Below, piece after piece: positions 25,602 through 34,576 of a DNA stretch of 64,000 nt (position 1 is its first letter; the number at the start of each line of letters is the position of its first letter). Below the pieces are notes generated by a model. It worked only from the letters and a program-made list of their open reading frames with translations. It had not been told where the DNA came from and made no database searches. The stretch comes from Sphingomicrobium arenosum (GTDB lineage: Bacteria > Pseudomonadota > Alphaproteobacteria > Sphingomonadales > Sphingomonadaceae). The DNA is taken from NCBI RefSeq assembly GCF_026157085.1, contig NZ_JANPVN010000001.1, positions 310,001-374,000 of the forward strand, given 5' to 3'. The translations under genes and the position numbers were made by a program.

Positions 25602-27311
25602 TCAACCGAAGGTGAAGGCGTAGGCGGCGACGGGGGCGTCGAGGAAGCGGATTTCGAGCGTGCGCCGGGCGGCGCCGCCGTCCTGGCGGACGAGCTGGTA
25701 GAGGCGTTCCTCGGTGATGGTGCCATAGCCCTGCGCATCCACGTCCACGCCGGCATCATCGCCCGGCGCCTTGCCATCGAGCAGGAGGCGGAAGCGGCGG
25801 GGCTGGCCATCGTCGCTGCCGAGGACGAGGTTGAGGTCGCGCGCGGCGAAGTTGATGACGAGGCCGGCATCCGCGGCGGCGGTGACGGCGCGGCGCTTTT
25901 CGACCGTCCAGGCGCCGCCGAACGCCCATTGGTCGGGGTCCAATGAGCCGGGGAAGCGGTAGCGGCGGCGGCCGTCGCGCTCGAACGCCGGATTGGCGTT
26001 ATTGTCCATGCGCTTCCAGCCGAGATAGGTTTCGGGGGTGCGTTTCGCGGCGACGGCCTGCATTTCCTGCGCGGCGAAGTCGGGACCATCGGCGCGCGCC
26101 CCGAGATCGGCCTTGCCGGTTTCGGCCAGCAGCATGCGAATGGCGGCTTCGGTCTTGTCGTAATTGCCTTCGCCGAAATGATGGTAGCGGATGCGGCCCT
26201 CGGCATCGACGAGATAATGGGCGGGCCAGTAGCGATTGTCGAAGGCCTTCCAGATCGACCAGTCGTTGTCGAGCGCGACCGGGTAGGTGATGCGCGCGTC
26301 GGCGACGGCGCGCTCGACATTGGCGCGCTTGCGCTCGAAGGCGAATTCGGGGGTATGGACGCCGATGACGACGAGGCCGTCATCGGCATAGCGTTCGTAC
26401 CAGGAGCGGACGTAGGGCACGGCGCGGATGCAGTTGATGCAGCTGTAGGTCCAAAAATCGACAAGGACGACCTTGCCCTCGAGGTCGGCGGCGGTGAGCG
26501 GTTCGCTGTTGATCCAGCCGGTCGGGCCGGGAAGGCCGGGGAAGGCGCCTTCGTCGGGAAGCGGGCCGGTGAGGTCGGTGGTGAGCTCGGGCGCGTCCAT
26601 GCCGAGCAGGCGTGCGAGGCGGTTCTCGAGGCTGAAGGTCTGGGCCGAGGAGAGGTTGGCGAGAAGGCGGGTGTCGAGGCCGAGCGCGATGGCGCCGACG
26701 CCGAGCAGGATGAGGAGGCCGAGCGCCTTCCTGACCGCTTCGCCCGCGCCGAGCCCGCGCTTCATGGCGGCGAAGACGCGCCCGCCGACGAGGAGCGCGA
26801 GCGCGAGGCTGGTGGCGGCGCCTGCGGCATAAGCGAAGAGGAGGAGCGCGGTCTGGCCGCTGGCGCCCGACAAGGCGGCACCGGTGAGGATGAGGCCGAG
26901 GATGGGGCCCGCACAGGGCGCCCACAGGAGGCCGGTGGCGACGCCCAGCGCGAGGCTGGAGAGAAGCGTGCCGCGGCCTTCGTGGTGCTGGCTGAGCCGT
27001 TCGCCGAGGCGCACCAGCGGTCGAGTGACGGGGGCGGCGAGGCGGGGGACGAGGAGCATCAGCGCGAACAGGCTCATGACGCCAAGCGCGATCCAGCGAC
27101 CCGCGCTGTTGGCAGCACCCGCCCATTCGCCCGCAAAGGCGGTCAGTGTGGCTACGAGGGCGAAAGTGGCGGCCATGCCGAGGAGCATGGGCAGGCCGTT
27201 CGACAGGAAGGGCTTGTCGGCGCGCGCGAAGACGAAGGGGAGGACGGGCAGGATGCAGGGGCTGAGGATGGTCAGCACGCCGCCCAGATAGGCGAGGAGG
27301 AGGATGAGCAT
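25602..27311 (-). CDS. DipZ-type cytochrome c biogenesis/thioredoxin fusion protein
   Basis: A 569-aa protein. The N-terminal ~230 residues are a CcdA/DsbD-like membrane domain with SPCILPVLPF (Cys19) and a second cysteine in APCAGPILGL; a TlpA/thioredoxin domain follows with the redox site YSCINCIRAVPY; the last ~150 residues are a beta-rich DipZ C-terminal domain. It would pass electrons from the cytoplasm to extracytoplasmic thiols. The start at 27311 overlaps the msrB stop by one base, so it is cotranscribed with a secreted MsrB and may regenerate it. Confidence 0.88.
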   Translation of the reverse strand: MLILLLAYLGGVLTILSPCILPVLPFVFARADKPFLSNGLPMLLGMAATFALVATLTAFAGEWAGAANSAGRWIALGVMSLFALMLLVPRLAAPVTRPLVRLGERLSQHHEGRGTLLSSLALGVATGLLWAPCAGPILGLILTGAALSGASGQTALLLFAYAAGAATSLALALLVGGRVFAAMKRGLGAGEAVRKALGLLILLGVGAIALGLDTRLLANLSSAQTFSLENRLARLLGMDAPELTTDLTGPLPDEGAFPGLPGPTGWINSEPLTAADLEGKVVLVDFWTYSCINCIRAVPYVRSWYERYADDGLVVIGVHTPEFAFERKRANVERAVADARITYPVALDNDWSIWKAFDNRYWPAHYLVDAEGRIRYHHFGEGNYDKTEAAIRMLLAETGKADLGARADGPDFAAQEMQAVAAKRTPETYLGWKRMDNNANPAFERDGRRRYRFPGSLDPDQWAFGGAWTVEKRRAVTAAADAGLVINFAARDLNLVLGSDDGQPRRFRLLLDGKAPGDDAGVDVDAQGYGTITEERLYQLVRQDGGAARRTLEIRFLDAPVAAYAFTFG

Positions 27312-27811
27312 CAGGCGGGTTTGAACCGGAGCGCGAGGCCGTTGATGCAATGACGCTTGCCCAAAGGCGGCGGGCCGTCGTCGAAGACATGGCCGAGATG
27401 GCCGCCGCAGCGCGCGCAATGTTCCTCGGTGCGGATCATGCCGAGCGAGGTGTCGCGGGTGTAGCCGATGCGGCCCGTGGCGATGGGTTTGGTGAAGGCG
27501 GGCCAGCCGGTGCCGCTCTCATATTTCGCCGCCGAGGAGAAGAGGGGCTGGGCGCAGCCGGCGCACTGGTAGGTGCCGGCGCGCTTTTCTTCGTTGAGGG
27601 GGCTGGAAAAGCGCGGCTCGGTGCCCGCCTCGCGCAGGATGCGATAGCGGCTCGGGCCGAGCTGGCGGCGCCACTCTGCGTCGGATTTGGTCACGGGGAA
27701 GGCCGAGCGGTCGATGCGCGGGCCGCCTTGTGCGAGCGCATAAGCCGCACCCGCACAGCCGATCGCGGCAGTACCGAGCAGCGCGCGGCGGGTGATGATG
27801 CGATCGGTCAT
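27311..27811 (-). CDS. msrB: Peptide-methionine (R)-S-oxide reductase, exported
   Basis: A 166-aa MsrB with a Tat-like leader (TRRALLGTAAIG). The zinc cysteines are Cys83/Cys86 (YQCAGC) and Cys132/Cys135 (HCARC); the catalytic cysteine is Cys155 in RHCINGLALRF. It repairs methionine R-sulfoxide in proteins, here probably in the periplasm. The downstream DipZ gene is translationally joined and is a likely electron donor. Confidence 0.94.
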   Translation of the reverse strand: MTDRIITRRALLGTAAIGCAGAAYALAQGGPRIDRSAFPVTKSDAEWRRQLGPSRYRILREAGTEPRFSSPLNEEKRAGTYQCAGCAQPLFSSAAKYESGTGWPAFTKPIATGRIGYTRDTSLGMIRTEEHCARCGGHLGHVFDDGPPPLGKRHCINGLALRFKPA

Positions 27812-27898
27812 GGGCGGCGGTCTCCTCTGGTCCTTCCCCCTTTCAATCGCACGAAAGCCATGAAAGGTTACAGATGGGCATAAGACAGGGGTGATCCC

Positions 27899-28576
27899 AT
27901 GGACTTCTACAAGCTCGTCAAATCGCTCGACGATCTCGTGTTCGAGATCCTGTCGTGGCTGTATTTCTATCCCCGCACGCTCCTGCGCACGTTGTTCAGG
28001 CCCTTCGCACTGATGCGCGACACCGAGGCGCAGATGGAGGAGGATGACGAGCCTGCCTTTGGCGATCGCATCGGGCCGCCCTTGTTCCTCGCGCTGACGC
28101 TGGGGCTCATCCACGTCGTGGAGATGGGGATGGGGATCGAGGCGGCGGAGGATTTCCACAACGAGGCGATCCGCGAACTGATGAGCGATGATCGCAATCT
28201 GCTGGCGCTGCGCATCATCCTGTTCGGCGGGCTACCGCTGTTGGCGGCCGCGCGGCAGTTGAAGGCGCAGGATCGCACGCTGTCGAAGTCGATGCTGAAA
28301 GCGCCCTTTTACGCGCAATGCTATGCGGCGGCCGGCTATGCGGTGCTGTTCAACGCGGCCTATTTCAGCGGCCACGCCTTCATGGATACGCATCAGGAAA
28401 TGGCGGCGGGGCTACTGTTCGGGGGCCTGCTGGTGGCGGCGGTGTGGATCGGCTGGGTCGAGGCGCGCTGGTTCCACCGGGTACTGGGGGTGGGGCGCTG
28501 GAAGGCTTTTCGCCATGCGCTCGTACTGCTGGTGCAGTGGTTCGCGCTGTTCGTGCTGCTGACGCTGCCCTTCTAA
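27899..28576 (+). CDS. Multi-pass membrane protein of unknown function
   Basis: A 225-aa protein with an acidic stretch (EAQMEEDDEPAFGDR) and four or five hydrophobic segments, for example PPLFLALTLGLIHVVEMGMG, AAAGYAVLFNAAYF, AAGLLFGGLLVAAVWIGWVE and ALVLLVQWFALFVLLTLPF. The layout resembles Yip1-like or DUF permease-type proteins, but I cannot assign a family. It is divergent from msrB. Confidence 0.65.
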   Translation: MDFYKLVKSLDDLVFEILSWLYFYPRTLLRTLFRPFALMRDTEAQMEEDDEPAFGDRIGPPLFLALTLGLIHVVEMGMGIEAAEDFHNEAIRELMSDDRNLLALRIILFGGLPLLAAARQLKAQDRTLSKSMLKAPFYAQCYAAAGYAVLFNAAYFSGHAFMDTHQEMAAGLLFGGLLVAAVWIGWVEARWFHRVLGVGRWKAFRHALVLLVQWFALFVLLTLPF

Positions 28577-28584
28577 AACGACAA

Positions 28585-28609
28585 GGGCGACCGCATCGCG
28601 CGGCCGCCC
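28585..28609 (-). terminator. Terminator-like hairpin downstream of the DUF3857 gene
   Basis: GGGCGACCGC and GCGGCCGCCC form a 10-bp stem with one mismatch around ATCGC. On the minus strand it is followed by TTGTCGTTTT, so it probably ends the DUF3857 transcript; it may also serve the convergent membrane-protein gene. Confidence 0.65.
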
Positions 28610-28641
28610 CTCCATGTTTCAAGGTCGCTGGCCTCGCCCGA

Positions 28642-31227
28642 TCAGTGGGCGCCGCCGCTGGTGCCCGAGGCGTCTGGGCGACGGGCCATGCGCGTCTCGA
28701 CCTCGGGCGAGAGGTCGAGGTCGAGCTTGTAGCTGGCGAACATGGCATCGACGCGGGGCATGCGGTGCAGCGCAGTGTCGAAGTCGCCGAGCGCTTCGCC
28801 CGAGCGACCGAGCATCGACAGAGCGAGGGCGCGGCCGTAGAGCGAATAGGCCGCTTCATGCTCCTCGTCGAACAGCTCCATCGCGGCTTCGTAATCGGCG
28901 ATGGCGCCGTCGTAATCGTGCTGGCGCAACCGGAGCAGCGCACGCGATTCCAGCGTACTTCCCGTGCGGCCTAGCTCTACCGCCTTGTCGCATTCGCTGA
29001 CAGCGCGATCGAGCGCGAGGCCCGACACCGCCTTGTCCCAGCACAATAGGTCATAGTCGTGAGCGTCGCGTGCCTCGGCGACGAGGCGGTCGAACAGTTC
29101 GGCCGCGCGGGCCTTGTCGCCGGTGCGATGGAGCGCGAGCGCCGCCTGATGCCGGAAGCGGTCGATGAGGACGTCGTCGCGTTCCTCGCCGGGGGCCAGC
29201 TCGCGCGTGTCTAGCCATTCGGCATGGTCGAGCAAGGGGTCGATCTCGTCGGGCGTGACGTTCCACGCCGCGTAGATGATGTTACCGGTGTCGCGATTGA
29301 GGCGCTCGGCCTCGTCTCGGGTCGAGATGACCTCGTCATAATCCAGCTTGTCGGTGGTGGTGTACCAATGGGTGGTGACGACCACCTTGTCCTCCATGTG
29401 CTCGACTTCCCGTTCATAGACGCGTCCGTTGAGCTCGTAGCGCGCCTCGCCGACCATCACGCGCACGATGTCGGGATTCTCCTCGGGTAGGAGGATGGTG
29501 ACCTCCTGGAGCTCATATTGCGGGTGTCTCATTCTGAAGGGAGCATCGCGATTGAAGTCACCTTGGCTCGCCGTGCGCGGCTCGGCTTGCCAGAACGAGG
29601 GGTTCTTGGCCGCTTCGAGCCAAAGTTCGGACAGGGCGGGACGCTCGGTCTGGATGTCGAAGCGTATCGCGAGCGTGCCGGCCTCTTCGTCGAATTGACG
29701 TCCGCCGAGCACGGCGGTGCCACCGGCGGCGGTGAAGACGTGATCTGCCTCGAAGCCTTCGGCGACCTTTTTCTCGAACTCGTCGCGACTGCGTTCCCAG
29801 TTGCGCTCGATAGTAGTGGCGAGCGAGCCGTGGAAGATGACGTCCATCTCGATGTCGGCCGGGGCGAGGAGTCCATCGCGATAATCGATGGTCATGGAGA
29901 CATGTTCGGTCGGCACCTGTGCGGGCGGCTGGACGACGCGGATGAGCTCGGCATTTTCGATGAGCGGGAGGGCATAGTCGACGCCCGGGACCTGGAGGTG
30001 CGCGAGGCGCAGGTCGCCGGTGCGGGTGCCGTCGAGCCAATAATGCTTGCCATCGATCTCGGCGCGCAGAAGGACATGGTTGAAGTGGGCGAGCATGGGC
30101 AGGCCTTCGCCGATGGAATCATCGCCGCCCGCATTGACGAGCATCGGCACTGAGGAAACGCCGAGCCGGTTGAGCATCGCCCAGAGGAGGACGGTGTTGC
30201 CCTTACAGTCGCCATAGCGGCGCTTCCAGGTGGTCTCGGCATCCACGGGGACGAAGCCGCCGACGCCCAGCGCCATGTTGACGTAGCGCACCCGGTCCTC
30301 GACCAGCGCGAGCGCCATTTCGGCGCGGCGCACGGGATCGTCGGTGGCCGCGGCGATGGCGTCGACTTCGGCCTCGAGGCGCGAGCCGGGCTCGATCACA
30401 GCGGTGTCGATGAAATGCTGGCGCAGGCTGTCGGCAACCCCGGCCCAGTCTTCGAAATCGCTGACTTCGACGAGGCGGTGGGTGGTATAGCGGTTGCTCG
30501 CCCATTCGGGCGGGGTCAGGTCGTCGAGCTCGCCATAGGACCATTCGAAGACGGTGGTATCGCCGTCGCGGCGGCGGTCGTAATCGGGGCTGTGCGGCCA
30601 AGCCTTGATCGCGACATCGCGGTCGGCGGGGACGGTCAGGCGCAGGTGGCGGCGACCGTGGACGCCGGCGTCGCGGAAGCCGTAGAGGTCGCTGGCATGA
30701 CCGCCATGGACGTCGTGGCGCGAGACGATCGAGATCTCATATTCGATGGTGTCACCGACTTCGACGCCTTCGGGTTGGAGCAGCGCGGTGAGACGGCCGT
30801 TCAAGGTGGCCTTCTCCAGTTCGCGTTCGCGGCGCATCAGGGTGAAGTCCTGTCCGTCCTCGAGGAGATCGACGGTGGTGCCGTCGGCGCGGGTTTGAAT
30901 GACCTTGTGGACGAGCAGTTCCTCGGTCTCGGGATCCCATTCCATGGTCAGCGTGGCCGCCGACAGGCCGTCCGAATTGCCGATGCGGAAGGCGCGGCGC
31001 AGGTAGCGGTGACGATAATCGTCGAAATAGCGCACCTGTTCGTCGTCGAGGAGCAGCTGGACGCTGTCGGGCTGATTCTGGTCGACCGGCTCGGCGACAT
31101 CGCGGGCGACGACCCAGTCGGGCGCGACCTCGAATTGGGGCGCCTCCCTGGCAGCACTGGCGGGCGCATGGATGGCAGGCACGATGGCAAGGGCCGCGGT
31201 GGCCGTCAGGTAACGCATGAACTTCAT
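28642..31227 (-). CDS. DUF3857 and transglutaminase-like protein with TPR tail
   Basis: An 861-aa exported protein. A signal peptide (MKFMRYLTATAALAIVPAIH...ASA) is followed by a DUF3857 beta domain (~60-260), a transglutaminase-like core with WKRRYGDCKGNTVLLWAMLN (Cys), HFNHVLLRAEIDGKHYWLDG (His, Asp), a further beta domain, and C-terminal TPR-like helices from about residue 690. Family knowledge: such proteins are common in Bacteroidetes and sphingomonads, with no settled function. The ATG at 31227 follows a G-rich site (TTGGGGGGAT). Confidence 0.85.
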   Translation of the reverse strand: MKFMRYLTATAALAIVPAIHAPASAAREAPQFEVAPDWVVARDVAEPVDQNQPDSVQLLLDDEQVRYFDDYRHRYLRRAFRIGNSDGLSAATLTMEWDPETEELLVHKVIQTRADGTTVDLLEDGQDFTLMRRERELEKATLNGRLTALLQPEGVEVGDTIEYEISIVSRHDVHGGHASDLYGFRDAGVHGRRHLRLTVPADRDVAIKAWPHSPDYDRRRDGDTTVFEWSYGELDDLTPPEWASNRYTTHRLVEVSDFEDWAGVADSLRQHFIDTAVIEPGSRLEAEVDAIAAATDDPVRRAEMALALVEDRVRYVNMALGVGGFVPVDAETTWKRRYGDCKGNTVLLWAMLNRLGVSSVPMLVNAGGDDSIGEGLPMLAHFNHVLLRAEIDGKHYWLDGTRTGDLRLAHLQVPGVDYALPLIENAELIRVVQPPAQVPTEHVSMTIDYRDGLLAPADIEMDVIFHGSLATTIERNWERSRDEFEKKVAEGFEADHVFTAAGGTAVLGGRQFDEEAGTLAIRFDIQTERPALSELWLEAAKNPSFWQAEPRTASQGDFNRDAPFRMRHPQYELQEVTILLPEENPDIVRVMVGEARYELNGRVYEREVEHMEDKVVVTTHWYTTTDKLDYDEVISTRDEAERLNRDTGNIIYAAWNVTPDEIDPLLDHAEWLDTRELAPGEERDDVLIDRFRHQAALALHRTGDKARAAELFDRLVAEARDAHDYDLLCWDKAVSGLALDRAVSECDKAVELGRTGSTLESRALLRLRQHDYDGAIADYEAAMELFDEEHEAAYSLYGRALALSMLGRSGEALGDFDTALHRMPRVDAMFASYKLDLDLSPEVETRMARRPDASGTSGGAH

Positions 31228-31276
31228 ATCCCCCCAAGGATCTCGTTTGTTTACAAGGATCAGCTTAGCGGGGTCG

Positions 31277-31335
31277 GGCTTAAAAAGCCGTAGCGCCGAT
31301 GTCACAGACGCGTATATTTTCGACGAACGGTCGAA
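31277..31335. promoter_or_regulatory. Two inverted repeats between ABC exporter and DUF3857 gene
   Basis: TTCGAC-GAACG-GTCGAA (31319-31335) is a perfect 6-bp palindrome and GGCTT-AAA-AAGCC (31277-31289) a perfect 5-bp one. They lie 50-110 bp before the DUF3857 start. The second could be a weak terminator of the exporter; the first looks like an operator. Confidence 0.35.
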
Positions 31336-31367
31336 GGGGCCCGAACTTCAGCCCCGAGCCGCGGCGA

Positions 31368-33134
31368 TCAGGCCGCGACGGTGTCGAACTGGAGCTTGGC
31401 GAGGCGGGCGTAGAGGCCGCCCCTAGCGATCAGGCTGTCGTGGGTGCCTTCTTCGACGATGGCCCCTTCGTCCATGACGAGGATGCGGTCCGCGGCGCGC
31501 ACGGTGGCGAGGCGGTGGGCGATGACGATGGTGGTGCGGGTACCCATCAGCGCATCGAGCGCGGCCTGGACGCGTGCTTCGCTCTCGGCGTCAAGCGCGC
31601 TGGTGGCCTCGTCGAGGAGGAGCAGCGGGGCGTCCTTGCGAAGGAGCGCGCGGGCGATGGCGAGGCGCTGGCGCTGGCCGCCCGAGAGGCGCGCGCCGCC
31701 TTCGCCGAGATAGGTGTCGAGGCCGTCCGGCAGGGCGCGGAGGAAATCCTCGGCATGAGCGGCGCGGGCGGCTTCCCATATGTCCTCGTCGGACGCGTCC
31801 CAGCGGCCGTAGCGCAGATTGTCGCGCGCGCTGGCCGCGAAGATCATCACTTCCTGCGGGACCATGGCGATGCGGCTGCGCATTGCCTCGGGATCGAGGG
31901 TGGAAATGTCGGCGCCGTCGAACAGGACGCGGCCGGCATCGGGGTCGTAGAAGCGCTGGGCTAGCTGGAAGATGGTGGTCTTGCCCGCGCCCGAGGGGCC
32001 GACCAGCGCGACCAGTTCGTCGGGCGCGATGTCGATCGAAATGGCGTCGAGCGCGGCGGTCTCGGGACGAGTGGGGTAGCGGAAAGTGACGTCCTCGAAG
32101 GTGAGGCGGCCGCGCGCGGGTTCGGGCAGCGGGGCGGGATTTACGGGCGCGGTGATGACGGGTTCGACCTGCATGAGGTCGTTGAGGCGTTCGCTGGCCC
32201 CGGCGGCGCGCAGGAGCTGACCATAGACTTCGGAGAGGGCACCGAAGGCCCCGGCGAGAAGGCCGCCGTAGAGGACGAAGGCGGCGATGGTGCCGCCGGT
32301 CATGGTGCCCGCGCGCACGTCGAGCGCGCCCTGCCAGATGATCCAGATGATCGCGGCGAAGAACATGGTGATCGAGATGCCGGTGAGCAGCGCGCGCAGG
32401 AGGATGCGGCGGCGCGCGACCGAGAAAACGCTTTCGGTCGCATCGGCGAAGCGAGCGGTCTCGCGCGCCTGCTGGCCGAAGGCGAGGACGATCTTCATGG
32501 CGCCGAACACTTCGGAGGAGACGGTGCCGACGTCGGCGAGCCGGTCTTGGCTGGTCTTGGAGATGGCGCGCACGCGGCGACCGAGGATCATGATGGGCAC
32601 GAGGATGACCGGGATGACGAGGAGGAGCATGCCGGCGAGTTTGGGCGAGAGCACGAGGATGATGCCCGCGCAGGCGATTCCCATGACGAGGTTGCGCAGC
32701 GCGACCGAGATGGTGACGCCGACGGTCTGTTCGATGATCGCGGTATCGACGGTGATGCGGCTGGTGATCTCGGCGGGGCGGTTTTCCTCGAAGAAGCTGG
32801 GCGACAGGCGCATGAGGTTCCTGTGCACCGCGAGGCGGATGTCGGCGACGACACGCTCGCCCAGCCAGCTGACGAAGTAGAAGCGCACCGCGGTGGCGAG
32901 CGCCATGACCACGACGAGGATGAGGAGGTACTGGAACCAGCGCGCGATATCGCCCTCGGAAGAAAAGCCGCGGTCGATGATCAGCTTGAAGGCATAGGGG
33001 ATGCCCGCAGTGGCACCCGCCGACAGCAGGAGCGCCAGCGCGGCGGCGCCGATCTGCAAGGGATAGCGGGTGGCGGTATTCCACACCATGCGCAGGTTGG
33101 AGATCGGTTTCTTGGGGGGCGGGTCGGCTTTCAT
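31368..33134 (-). CDS. ABC transporter, transmembrane/ATP-binding fusion (MsbA-like)
   Basis: A 588-aa half-transporter. Six membrane helices lie in the first ~320 residues, and the nucleotide-binding domain has Walker A GPSGAGKTT, signature LSGGQRQRLAIARALL and Walker B LLLLDEATSALD. It belongs to the exporter group with MsbA and multidrug proteins; the substrate is unknown. The start ATG at 33134 (MKADPPPKKPISNLRMVW) was preferred over the longer open frame. Confidence 0.92.
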   Translation of the reverse strand: MKADPPPKKPISNLRMVWNTATRYPLQIGAAALALLLSAGATAGIPYAFKLIIDRGFSSEGDIARWFQYLLILVVVMALATAVRFYFVSWLGERVVADIRLAVHRNLMRLSPSFFEENRPAEITSRITVDTAIIEQTVGVTISVALRNLVMGIACAGIILVLSPKLAGMLLLVIPVILVPIMILGRRVRAISKTSQDRLADVGTVSSEVFGAMKIVLAFGQQARETARFADATESVFSVARRRILLRALLTGISITMFFAAIIWIIWQGALDVRAGTMTGGTIAAFVLYGGLLAGAFGALSEVYGQLLRAAGASERLNDLMQVEPVITAPVNPAPLPEPARGRLTFEDVTFRYPTRPETAALDAISIDIAPDELVALVGPSGAGKTTIFQLAQRFYDPDAGRVLFDGADISTLDPEAMRSRIAMVPQEVMIFAASARDNLRYGRWDASDEDIWEAARAAHAEDFLRALPDGLDTYLGEGGARLSGGQRQRLAIARALLRKDAPLLLLDEATSALDAESEARVQAALDALMGTRTTIVIAHRLATVRAADRILVMDEGAIVEEGTHDSLIARGGLYARLAKLQFDTVAA

Positions 33135-33275
33135 CTCGGGCCCAGCGCCTAGCAGCGAGGGGCGAGGCTTCCAAGAGGCGGCGCGCGATTTTTGCGCCGC
33201 ACAATTTAAGCCTTCACATCGGCACAAAGCGCGCTAGGCTGCGTTTCGAACCCAGACCCAATTTCAGGAAACTCA

Positions 33276-34505
33276 ATGCTTTACGACGCCTATGAGGTGC
33301 AGCGCACGCTGATGGCCGGAGCCAGCAAACTGGCCGGGCTCGGGGCCGGTTGGCTCAGCAATCCCAGCAATCCCTTCGGTTATGGCTCGATGGGGCCGGT
33401 GATGGCGGCGGGGCTGGACGTCTTCGCCCATGCCGCAGCGCCACGCGGCAAGCCCGAATTCGGGCTGCACGAGGCGCTGGTCGAGGGCAAGGCGGTGAGC
33501 GTCGATGAAGATGTGCTGGTGCGCAAGCCGTTCGGTAATTTGCTGCACTTCCACAAAAAGGGTGTCGAGGGGCAGGAGCCGCTGATGATCGTCGCGCCCA
33601 TGTCGGGCCATTATGCGACGCTGCTGCGCGGCACGGTCGAGCGGATGCTGCCGGGGCATGAGGTGTATATCACCGACTGGGCCGATGCGAAGCTGGTGCC
33701 GCTGTCCGACGGACATTTCGACCTCGACAGCTATATCGATTATCTGATCGATTTTTGCGCCGCGATCCTCGAGGAGACAGGCAAGCGGCCGCATCTCTTG
33801 GCGGTGTGCCAGCCCTCGGTGCCGGCCTATGCGGCGACCGCGATCATGAACCGCGACGACCATCCGGCGCGCCCGAAATCGCTGACGATGATGGGTGGGC
33901 CGATCGACACGCGGCAGAGCCCCGGCGCGGTCAACACACTGGCGACCCAGCGCCCGCATGCCTGGTTCCAGCAGAATGCGATCGCGACCGTGCCCTATCT
34001 CTATCCGGGCGCGGGGCGGAAGGTCTATCCGGGCTTCCTCCAGCTGGCAGGGTTCATGACGATGAACCTTGGCGATCACCTCACCAGCCACTGGGAGATG
34101 TTCAAGCATCTCGTCGTGGGGGACGAGGAAAGCGCCGACAAGACACGCGAATTCTACGAGGAATATCGCTCCGTCGCCGACATGACGGCGGAATTCTATC
34201 TCCAGACGGTCGATGTCGTGTTCCAGCGCCACCTGCTGCCCGAGGGCGAGTTCACCCATAAGGGCGAGGTGGTGGACCTGGGCGCGATCCATGACACGGC
34301 GCTGCTGGCGATCGAGGGCGAGCGCGACGATATTTCGGGCATCGGCCAGACCAAGGCGGCGCTTACCCTCGCGACCGGGCTCGATGAGGCGAAGAAGCAA
34401 TATCTTCTTGCCAAGGACGTCGGCCATTACGGCATCTTCAACGGCGGCAAGTGGCGCGAGCGCATCGCGCCGGTGGTCGAGGAATTCATCTCCGCCAACG
34501 CCTGA
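33276..34505 (+). CDS. phaZ: Intracellular polyhydroxyalkanoate depolymerase
   Basis: A 409-aa depolymerase that breaks down stored PHA granules. The lipase-box variant with a cysteine nucleophile is seen in LLAVCQPSVPAYAATA (Cys178), as in PhaZ1-type enzymes. Other family features are the LYDAYEVQRTLMAGASKLAG start, YITDWADAKLVPL, GGPIDTRQSPGAVN and VGHYGIFNGGKWRE at the end. No signal peptide, consistent with a cytoplasmic role. It is divergent from the ABC exporter gene. Confidence 0.93.
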   Translation: MLYDAYEVQRTLMAGASKLAGLGAGWLSNPSNPFGYGSMGPVMAAGLDVFAHAAAPRGKPEFGLHEALVEGKAVSVDEDVLVRKPFGNLLHFHKKGVEGQEPLMIVAPMSGHYATLLRGTVERMLPGHEVYITDWADAKLVPLSDGHFDLDSYIDYLIDFCAAILEETGKRPHLLAVCQPSVPAYAATAIMNRDDHPARPKSLTMMGGPIDTRQSPGAVNTLATQRPHAWFQQNAIATVPYLYPGAGRKVYPGFLQLAGFMTMNLGDHLTSHWEMFKHLVVGDEESADKTREFYEEYRSVADMTAEFYLQTVDVVFQRHLLPEGEFTHKGEVVDLGAIHDTALLAIEGERDDISGIGQTKAALTLATGLDEAKKQYLLAKDVGHYGIFNGGKWRERIAPVVEEFISANA

Positions 34506-34576
34506 GCGGATAGCGGCGACTTGTCGGAAAAGGCGATCGGTGCTTAGCTGCGAGGGGTAGCTTTGGGGGAATATAG

